From a bacterium (lineage in GTDB: Bacteria; SZUA-79; Acidulodesulfobacterales; Acidulodesulfobacteraceae), in NCBI GenBank assembly GCA_021822485.1, contig JAKAQP010000013.1:1-40960 (forward strand): DNA of 40,960 nucleotides. Direction: 5' to 3'. The notes beneath the pieces are model-generated. The model made no database searches. It saw only the letters and a program-made list of their open reading frames with translations, and was not told where the DNA came from. Of this stretch, positions 34,896 through 40,960 are shown piece after piece. Every line of letters starts with the position of its first letter. Positions within the stretch are counted from its first letter, which is position 1. The position numbers and the translations under genes are program-made.

Positions 34896-36191
34896 TTATT
34901 TTATCTTTTTTATTCTAAAACTTACTGATTCGTTATGCGCGTTCAATCCTTCGATTTCAGAAAAGAAATTAATGTCTTTTGCGCTTTTTAATAGAAAATC
35001 GGGACTCGAATAAATAACGCTTGTTCTTTTTAGAAATGATATCGTATCCAAAGGAGAAAAGAACCTTGCCGTACCGCCTGTAGGAAGCACGTGGCTCGGA
35101 CCGGCTACGTAATCTCCAAGCGATTCGGGAGTATTTGCCCCCATAAATACGGCGCCTGCATTTTTTATTGCAAAAAGTTTATCGAAAGGGTCTTTTATAT
35201 ATAGCTCTAAATGTTCCGGTGCAAGTTCGTTTGCAATATCGACGGACTCGTCTAAAGAGCCGGTTATTACCAAAGACGCATTATTATTTATCGACTTTTC
35301 TATTATTTCTTTTCTTTTTTCGCGCTTAATTAATTTAGGAAGTATTTTTTTAATTTCTTTTATAATATCTACGCTGTTGCTGATAACGGTAGAAATAGCC
35401 ATTTCGTCGTGCTCCGCCTGAGACATCATATCGACTGCCGCAAGTTCCGAGTCTGCGTATTCATCGCACACTATCGCGATTTCGCTCGGACCGGCTATCA
35501 TATCTATATCTACGTCGCCGTAAACCATTTTTTTTGCGGTTGCTACGTAAATATTGCCCGGACCGGCTATTTTATCGACGGAAGCAATGGTTTCGGTGCC
35601 GTAAGCAAGAGCGAATATAGCCTGCGGACCGCCTATTCTAAATATTTTTTCTATTCCGCACAAAACCGCCGCCGCAATAACATAATTATTTAACTGTTTT
35701 GACGGAGGGGTGACCGCTATAACGTCTTTAACTCCTGCAGCTGCCGCAGGTATCGCATTCATAATAACGGACGAAGGATAACTGGCTTTGCCGCCGGGAA
35801 CGTATATGCCTACGCTTTTAAGAGGCGATATTAGTTGACCTGTTACAAGACCTGTTTCGGCATCGTTTGAAAACCATGTATTGAGTTTTTGTTTGGAGTG
35901 ATAGTCGTAAACTCTTTTTATCGTGTTCTCGATACTTTTTCGTTCATCTTTAGTTAAAGAATTTACGGATTTATCCTTTTCTTTTCTGCCTATTAAAAAT
36001 TCTTCCGGCGTTAGATTAACTTTATCGAATTTAGCGGTATAGAAGATTAAAGCTTCGTCTCCGTCGGCAATAACGTCTCTTCGTATAATTTTGAGTTCCT
36101 GCTGTATTTTGTCTGAAAATTCAAACTGACTGAGCCTTCTTTCTTTTAAAAATTTTTTAAAATCGTCTTTATTTGAATCAAATACCCTCAT
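34896..36191 (-). CDS. hisD: Histidinol dehydrogenase
   Basis: A zinc- and NAD-dependent enzyme that oxidises histidinol to histidine in two steps. Landmarks are RIGGPQAIFALAYGTETI, VDKIAGPGNIYVATAKK, DMIAGPSEIAI, the catalytic APEHLELY and GDYVAGPSHVLPTGGTARF. Length 431 is normal. Its start overlaps the hisG stop by 14 bp, which implies translational coupling. Confidence 0.97.
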   Translation of the reverse strand: MRVFDSNKDDFKKFLKERRLSQFEFSDKIQQELKIIRRDVIADGDEALIFYTAKFDKVNLTPEEFLIGRKEKDKSVNSLTKDERKSIENTIKRVYDYHSKQKLNTWFSNDAETGLVTGQLISPLKSVGIYVPGGKASYPSSVIMNAIPAAAAGVKDVIAVTPPSKQLNNYVIAAAVLCGIEKIFRIGGPQAIFALAYGTETIASVDKIAGPGNIYVATAKKMVYGDVDIDMIAGPSEIAIVCDEYADSELAAVDMMSQAEHDEMAISTVISNSVDIIKEIKKILPKLIKREKRKEIIEKSINNNASLVITGSLDESVDIANELAPEHLELYIKDPFDKLFAIKNAGAVFMGANTPESLGDYVAGPSHVLPTGGTARFFSPLDTISFLKRTSVIYSSPDFLLKSAKDINFFSEIEGLNAHNESVSFRIKKIK

Positions 36192-36927
36192 TTTTATTAA
36201 CCCGTTCTTTTAAATCTTCTATTAAAGCCGCTATATCCGCCGAATTTATTTTAAGGCTTGCCCTGTTTACTATCAGTCTTGAAGTAACATGAACTATATC
36301 TTCTATAGGAACTAAATTATTCTGCCTTAAGGTTTCTCCGGTAGAAACTAAATCTACTATAAAGTCGCACAATCCTGAAATAGGCGCAAGTTCCACGTTT
36401 CCATATAACTTTATGATTTGAACGTTTGAAACGCCTTTTTTGTTAAAAAAATCTCTTGCGATACGCACATATTTAGTGGCAACTCCGATATTTACTCCTG
36501 AATAATATATTTTATTTTTTATATCGTCGTTTATTTCCGGAAAACGGTCATTGTTTAAATTATTATTTTTTCCGAATATTAAATTTTTGCGCGCCGCAAC
36601 GACCACTTTGCATTTTCCTATGCCAAGGTCTAAAGGTTCGTATATATTTCTGGGTTTTTCCAGCAAAACGTCTTTGCCTGCGATACCGGCATCGGCCGCT
36701 CCGTACTCTACGAAAGTCGGTACGTCTAAAGGCTTTACTATAAGCAGGCTTACGGCATCGTCTTCGTAATCGAAAATAAGTTTCCTGGAATCGTAATCAG
36801 CATCCTGATGTTTAATATATCCCGATTCTCTTAAAAATCTTAAGGCATCTTTAAGCACTCTGCCTTTAGGAACTGCAATTTTAAGTTTCTTGAGTTTACG
36901 ATATTTTTTATTTTGAGAAATTTTCAT
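36178..36927 (-). CDS. hisG: ATP phosphoribosyltransferase, short form
   Basis: Catalyses the first and committed step of histidine synthesis, joining ATP and PRPP. The fold starts LKIAVPKGRVLKDAL; YGAADAGIAGKDVL and the PRPP motif DFIVDLVSTGETLRQNNL are present. The C-terminal ACT-like regulatory domain of the long form is missing, so this is HisG-S, which needs the HisZ subunit. I chose the ATG at 36925-36927 (249 residues). An upstream frame from 36981 would overlap murA by 26 bp and add a hydrophobic stretch that no HisG needs. No good ribosome site is seen. An Asn-rich insert lies after AARKNLIFG. Confidence 0.93.
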   Translation of the reverse strand: MKISQNKKYRKLKKLKIAVPKGRVLKDALRFLRESGYIKHQDADYDSRKLIFDYEDDAVSLLIVKPLDVPTFVEYGAADAGIAGKDVLLEKPRNIYEPLDLGIGKCKVVVAARKNLIFGKNNNLNNDRFPEINDDIKNKIYYSGVNIGVATKYVRIARDFFNKKGVSNVQIIKLYGNVELAPISGLCDFIVDLVSTGETLRQNNLVPIEDIVHVTSRLIVNRASLKINSADIAALIEDLKERVNKNEGI

Positions 36928-36955
36928 TAATAATATATAAATAAATATTTTTATT

Positions 36956-38290
36956 TCAAGCAGTCTTGCTGCAAACGACATCGCTAAATTTCGATTCGTC
37001 GTCAGTTACCGGAGATATATCGTTTGCTTTTACCCTTGAAATTATAGCCCCGAGAGCGGTCAACTTTTTTTCCATTCTTTCGTAACCGCGGTCAAGATGA
37101 TATATTCTCGAAACGGTAGTTAAACCGTCCGAAGAAGCTAATCCCGCAAGAACGAGGGAAGCGCTTGCCCTTAAATCGGTTGCCATAACTTCGGCTCCGG
37201 AAAGTTTTTTTACCCCTTTTACTATAGCAAAATTATTTCTCACTTTAATATTCGCTCCAAGACGAATAAGTTCGGCAACATGCATAAACCTGTTTTCAAA
37301 AACGTTTTCGGTGATAACGCATAATCCGCCGGAAAGCGTCATAAGGGACATAATCTGGGCCTGCATATCCGTAGGAAAATCAGGATAAGGGGCGGTAGAA
37401 ATATCTACGCTTTTAATAGCTTTAGATCCCTTAACCCTTATCGAATTAGACGAGTTTATAATGACTTTTACGCCTGCTTCAGAAAGCTTATCTATAACCG
37501 ATTTTAGATGATGAACGTTAAGATTTTTAAGAACTATATCGCCTTTCGTTATGGCTGAAGCTACCATGAATGTTCCCGCCTCTATTCTATCGGGAAGTAC
37601 TCTATGGCATAAACGGCTAAGTTTTTTAACTCCCTTTACGGAAATAACTGACGGCTCTATTCTTTTTATATCGGCTCCGCCGTTGTTTAAAGCAGTAATC
37701 ATATCGTCTATCTCAGGTTCTCTCGCCGCATTTTTTATAATAGTAGCGCCTTCCGCGAGAACTGCCGCCATAATAACGTTTTCCGTTCCGGTAACCGAAG
37801 GAATAGGAAAATTTATAATCGCGCCCTTGAGCTTATCGGCAAAAACTTCTACGTATCCATGATCGACTTTAACCGTAGCACCAAGCTGTTTTAAAGCGTT
37901 CAGATGGAAATCTATAGGTCTTGCGCCGATTGCGCATCCTCCAGGAAGAGATACTCGCGCGCGTTTATATTTAGCGATTAGCGGACCAAGGACAAGAACG
38001 GAAGCCCTCATAGTTTTTACCAAATCGTAAGGCGCATCGAAGTTATTAATGCCGGAAGTATTAATAACTAACTTATCGGCGGCGTCGCTTTTTTTTATTA
38101 CCGCGCCCAGACTGATTAAAAGTTTTTTTATAGTTTTAATATCTTCTAAATCGGGAACATTTTCGATTTCGCAGTCGAACTCGTCAAACATTATAGACGA
38201 AACTATTATCGGCAAAGAAGCATTTTTAGAACCGCTGATAGAAACTTCTCCTACTAAAGGGAAACCTCCCTCAATAACCATTTTATCCAT
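36956..38290 (-). CDS. murA: UDP-GlcNAc 1-carboxyvinyltransferase
   Basis: The first committed step of peptidoglycan synthesis: transfer of enolpyruvate from PEP to UDP-GlcNAc, target of fosfomycin. The reactive cysteine is C119 in LPGGCAIGARPIDFH, so fosfomycin sensitivity is expected at this residue. Other landmarks are SGSKNASLPI, KTMRASVLVLGPL and YPDFPTDMQAQ. Length 444 is slightly above the usual 420. The start overlaps the prmC stop by 8 bp; a second ATG lies three codons in. Confidence 0.97.
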   Translation of the reverse strand: MDKMVIEGGFPLVGEVSISGSKNASLPIIVSSIMFDEFDCEIENVPDLEDIKTIKKLLISLGAVIKKSDAADKLVINTSGINNFDAPYDLVKTMRASVLVLGPLIAKYKRARVSLPGGCAIGARPIDFHLNALKQLGATVKVDHGYVEVFADKLKGAIINFPIPSVTGTENVIMAAVLAEGATIIKNAAREPEIDDMITALNNGGADIKRIEPSVISVKGVKKLSRLCHRVLPDRIEAGTFMVASAITKGDIVLKNLNVHHLKSVIDKLSEAGVKVIINSSNSIRVKGSKAIKSVDISTAPYPDFPTDMQAQIMSLMTLSGGLCVITENVFENRFMHVAELIRLGANIKVRNNFAIVKGVKKLSGAEVMATDLRASASLVLAGLASSDGLTTVSRIYHLDRGYERMEKKLTALGAIISRVKANDISPVTDDESKFSDVVCSKTA

Positions 38291-39212
38291 ATGTAATTTT
38301 AACCGCCCTTTCTTTATTATTTAAATCGTTAATAAAATCTATTTTCTTAAATTTTAAATTGATATTATTGAACTTTTCTTCAAATAAAGACTGAATTTCT
38401 TTTTTTTTGCGATAATCTATCTCTAAAATCAATGTTTTAATTTTTTCACAGGCAATCGATGCGGCATCAAATATTTTTTTATAAAATAAAAGTCCGTCTT
38501 TGCCTCCGTCTAAAGCTCCGACCGGTTCGTAAAATTTAATATCGTCTTCCAGATACGCTAAATCTTCCGTAGTTATATACGGCGGATTTGATATAATTAA
38601 ATCATAATTATTAAGATTATGAAAATCAAATTCTCCGATGTTTGCATTTAAAGATAAATTTTCATTGTCGTTTAATTTAAGGATGTCTAAAAAAACCGGA
38701 GCTACTTTTTCATGAACGCCGTTATTAATTATATTTTTTTTTGCGGTTTCTAAACTCGTTAAGTTGTTATCCGCAGCATAAATTATAACATTATCAAAAT
38801 TCTTTGCAATAGAAATCGCAACTGCTCCGGAACCGGTACCGATATCTATAACATAAATCTTTTTTTTATATATGTCGTAAAGTCTTCGTATTTCCTCTAT
38901 TGCGGCATCGACTAAACATTCGGTATCGGGCCTAGGTATCAAAACCGTTTCGTCAACGTAAAAATTTAAAGAATAAAATTCTTTATTTTTAACTATATAA
39001 GCGAAAGGTTCCTTTTTAAACCTTCTTTCTATTAATTTTTGGAAAGTTTGTTTTTTTGCCTCCGAAATATTATCTTCATATGAAATAATAATTTTTTCTA
39101 AATTTAAACCGAGCGCATACTGCATTAAACCGAGCGATTCGTTGTACGGATTTTGTATTCCGGCTTCTTTCAGCCTGTATTCTCCGTTTTTAATTAATTC
39201 GTAAATAGTCAT
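38283..39212 (-). CDS. prmC: Release factor glutamine methyltransferase
   Basis: A SAM-dependent methyltransferase that modifies the glutamine of the GGQ motif in release factors. SAM binding is at VIDIGTGSGAVAISIA, and the catalytic NPPY motif lies in IISNPPYITTEDL. RPDTECLVD is also typical. The ATG at 39210-39212 gives 309 residues; a TTG three codons earlier is less likely. It lies next to its substrate gene prfA, the common arrangement. Its 5' end is partly duplicated in the 94-bp gap upstream (39250-39272). Confidence 0.95.
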   Translation of the reverse strand: MTIYELIKNGEYRLKEAGIQNPYNESLGLMQYALGLNLEKIIISYEDNISEAKKQTFQKLIERRFKKEPFAYIVKNKEFYSLNFYVDETVLIPRPDTECLVDAAIEEIRRLYDIYKKKIYVIDIGTGSGAVAISIAKNFDNVIIYAADNNLTSLETAKKNIINNGVHEKVAPVFLDILKLNDNENLSLNANIGEFDFHNLNNYDLIISNPPYITTEDLAYLEDDIKFYEPVGALDGGKDGLLFYKKIFDAASIACEKIKTLILEIDYRKKKEIQSLFEEKFNNINLKFKKIDFINDLNNKERAVKITYG

Positions 39213-39272
39213 CCGGTGCAAAGCGAAGCAATTTTATAGCAATGATGCTTCCGTATTTAATTAATTCGTAAA
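39183..39272. repeat. Short direct repeat: prmC 5' end duplicated upstream
   Basis: A 23-bp segment in the prmC start region (39183-39205) recurs at 39250-39272 with one mismatch, 67 bp apart. On the coding strand both read TTTACGAATTAATTAAA followed by one differing base and ACGGA. The copy outside the gene has no start codon. It looks like an old local duplication within the prfA-prmC gap. Confidence 0.6.
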
Positions 39273-39306
39273 ACAAACAATGGAATATTTAATTTTATAA
39301 CAAACT

Positions 39307-40383
39307 TTATTGCAGTTGTTTCTGCGATTCGATATAATCCGCCAAAGGTATTAAAAGTTCGTCTAATTCGCCGTCCATAAAAGAAGCCAGCTTATGTATG
39401 GTTATGCCGGCGCGGTGGTCAGTTATTCTGCCCTGCGGAAAATTATAAGTTCTTATCTTTTCGCTTCTGTCACCGCTGCCTACCATACTTTTTCTGCTTT
39501 GAGCCTCTATGCTTTTTTTATCTGCTTCTATCCTGTTTAATAGACGCGACCTTAATATTCTAAGGGCTTTAGCTTTATTTTTGTGCTGAGATTTTTCGTC
39601 CTGACAGGTAACGACTAATCCAGACGGAATATGCGTAACCCTGACTGCCGAATCGGTAGTATTGACGCTCTGTCCGCCGTGTCCGGAAGACCTGTAAACG
39701 TCTATTCTTAAATCTTCGGGATTTATTTTTAAATCTATTTCTTCGGCTTCCGGCATGACTGCGACCGTGGCTGCAGAAGTATGAACTCTTCCCTGCGTTT
39801 CCGTTGCCGGAATTCTCTGAACCCTGTGCACTCCGCTTTCATTGCGCAAAAGACGGAATGCTTCTTTCCCTTTTACCGAGACTATGGCTTCTTTTAATCC
39901 GCCGGTAGAAGAAGGACTTAAAGAAATAGCTTCAAATTGAAAATTTTTTGCTAAGGCATACTTATTGTACATTTTAAAGAGGTCGAGAGCGAAAAGGGCA
40001 GCTTCTTCGCCGCCGGTAGCGGCTCTTATCTCGAGAAGTATATCTCTGTCCTGAGAATTTTCTTTGGGATAAAAGAAATCTTTAATTTCTTCGGCTAATT
40101 TATCCGCTTTGTTTTTTAGAGAATTTATTTCTTCGTTTTCTAAATCGATAAGAGCGGCTTCGGATTCGGTTTTAATCAGCTTTTCAAGGTCTTTTATTTC
40201 CGATTCCGTTTTATTGTATTCCGAAAATTGTTCCGCAGTTTTTTTTATAGCGTTATATTGCTTAGATAATTCTTTTATTTCCGCGCTGAAACCTTTTGTG
40301 CTTTCTTCCTGTATTTTAGAATATAATTCCTCGGCTTTTTCTGATAATTCCGAGGCTTTTTTTATTAAGTTATCGTCAAGCAT
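39307..40383 (-). CDS. prfA: Peptide chain release factor 1
   Basis: Releases the nascent peptide at UAA and UAG. The stop-codon reading motif PAT (193-195, RIPATETQGRVHTSAATVAV) identifies RF1 rather than RF2. The GGQ loop (236-238) is in YRSSGHGGQSVNTTDSAVR, with its glutamine the PrmC target. I chose the ATG at 40381-40383 (358 residues) because GAAGGA lies 8 nt upstream; the ATG at 40392 would fall directly on that site. It follows thyX by 50 bp. Confidence 0.97.
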   Translation of the reverse strand: MLDDNLIKKASELSEKAEELYSKIQEESTKGFSAEIKELSKQYNAIKKTAEQFSEYNKTESEIKDLEKLIKTESEAALIDLENEEINSLKNKADKLAEEIKDFFYPKENSQDRDILLEIRAATGGEEAALFALDLFKMYNKYALAKNFQFEAISLSPSSTGGLKEAIVSVKGKEAFRLLRNESGVHRVQRIPATETQGRVHTSAATVAVMPEAEEIDLKINPEDLRIDVYRSSGHGGQSVNTTDSAVRVTHIPSGLVVTCQDEKSQHKNKAKALRILRSRLLNRIEADKKSIEAQSRKSMVGSGDRSEKIRTYNFPQGRITDHRAGITIHKLASFMDGELDELLIPLADYIESQKQLQ

Positions 40384-40433
40384 TAAACACATCCTTCAAA
40401 GCAATTAAGTACATATAGAAAATAGAATAAAGG

Positions 40434-40960
40434 TTAAAAGTCAAGACCTCCTTTTAACCATGACTTCCTGACGTCTGAAGGACTTCCGCAAGAAAATTCC
40501 CCTTCGGAACAATTTCCTCTTACGCATGACGGACCCGCTCCGTGAAAAACAGACGGAGCTAAGGGATAGGCCAATTTAAACATTTCACGGGCTACCGACC
40601 TTATCTCCCACTGCGCCCTGTTGCATCCTCTCAGCTTAAAAAAATGAAGCAGTTCCCTTGCATTCATTGTAAAAATAATCTGAGTTTCCGTTGCATTTGG
40701 AAGCAAATATCTGGCATCTTCCGCCGGAACGCCTTTTTCGATAAAATATCCGTAAAGCGAAAAAATATCTTCGATTATTTTTTTATATTTTTCCAAAAAA
40801 TCAGGATTAGAGGCTATCGAATCCGGAATAAGGTATTTAGGCTTATCTTCCTTAACGTACCGCTGGCTTCTTTGAGAATATGAAGCTATTCTATGCCTTA
40901 CTAATTGATGGGAAGCGCTTCTCGACAATTTTTCCACGCCGAAAGTAAAATTAGAATGTT
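40434..40960 (-). CDS. thyX: Flavin-dependent thymidylate synthase ThyX (N-terminus outside window)
   Basis: Makes dTMP from dUMP using methylene-tetrahydrofolate, FAD and NADPH. The signature RHRIASYSQRSQR matches RHRxxSxxxxSxR. The upstream residues HSNFTFGVEKLSRS match the family motif before it and remain in frame to the window edge. The GTG at 40937 is therefore internal, and the real start is beyond 40960. FTMNARELLHFFKLRGCNRAQWEIR is the conserved C-terminal block. The presence of ThyX suggests that classical ThyA may be absent from this genome. Confidence 0.95.
   Translation of the reverse strand, partial: HSNFTFGVEKLSRSASHQLVRHRIASYSQRSQRYVKEDKPKYLIPDSIASNPDFLEKYKKIIEDIFSLYGYFIEKGVPAEDARYLLPNATETQIIFTMNARELLHFFKLRGCNRAQWEIRSVAREMFKLAYPLAPSVFHGAGPSCVRGNCSEGEFSCGSPSDVRKSWLKGGLDF

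Noticed and set aside
36928-36981. Longer HisG start overlapping murA
   Set aside because: The added hydrophobic stretch is not part of HisG; the conserved fold starts well after the ATG at 36927.
1-40960. CRISPR array, prophage, insertion sequence, defence or toxin-antitoxin system
   Set aside because: No regularly spaced repeats, transposase, integrase, phage or toxin-like genes were seen; almost all sequence is assigned to core genes.

Overview
This is an AT-rich (about one-third GC by eye), gene-dense bacterial chromosome segment made almost entirely of core genes. It shows no phage, plasmid, insertion sequence or CRISPR signature. Class A RNase P RNA, lepB/lepA, PyrR, a short-form HisG, ThyX and a NifV-like homocitrate synthase suggest a Gram-negative anaerobe or microaerophile, possibly of a deltaproteobacterial-type lineage. 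That placement is inference; the sequence does not name the organism.

Layout. Positions 1-9811 are mosaic. A NifV-like gene is cut by the left edge (+). It is followed by a TDT/SLAC1-family anion transporter (+), a nitroreductase (-), an RmlC-like cupin (+), ComM (-), a small protein resembling a degenerate GGDEF domain (-), a penicillin-binding transpeptidase and TldD (-), and alanine racemase (+). A symmetric hairpin at 9817-9842 can terminate transcription from both sides.

From 40960 down to 9882 every gene lies on the minus strand, about 31 kb. In transcription order: thyX (cut by the right edge), prfA, prmC and murA; a histidine cluster hisG-D-C-B-(amidase)-H-A-F-IE; a macromolecular-synthesis block rpsU-cvpA-dnaG-rpoD; a tRNA with anticodon CAT; a Nif3-family gene, a zinc-ribbon coiled-coil gene, rnhA, rnpB and lepA; then lepB-pyrR-pyrB-pyrC-carA-(radical SAM gene)-carB-greA and an NFU-type Fe-S protein gene. 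The his genes cover the pathway from PRPP to histidinol except for HisZ (needed by short HisG) and histidinol-phosphate phosphatase. The pyr genes cover carbamoyl phosphate to dihydroorotate.

Several promoters can be read directly: in front of alr (apparently leaderless), tldD, lepB (driving the pyr operon), nfu (inside the end of greA) and rnpB (inside the end of rnhA). The most interesting non-coding signals are four GTTA elements spaced exactly 11 bp apart upstream of comM, and two intergenic palindromes that share a GAATTGAATTC core. The cvpA reading frame is interrupted at a nine-base homopolymer. I did not find a convincing new multi-gene system; the window is mainly housekeeping with regulatory and structural details of interest.
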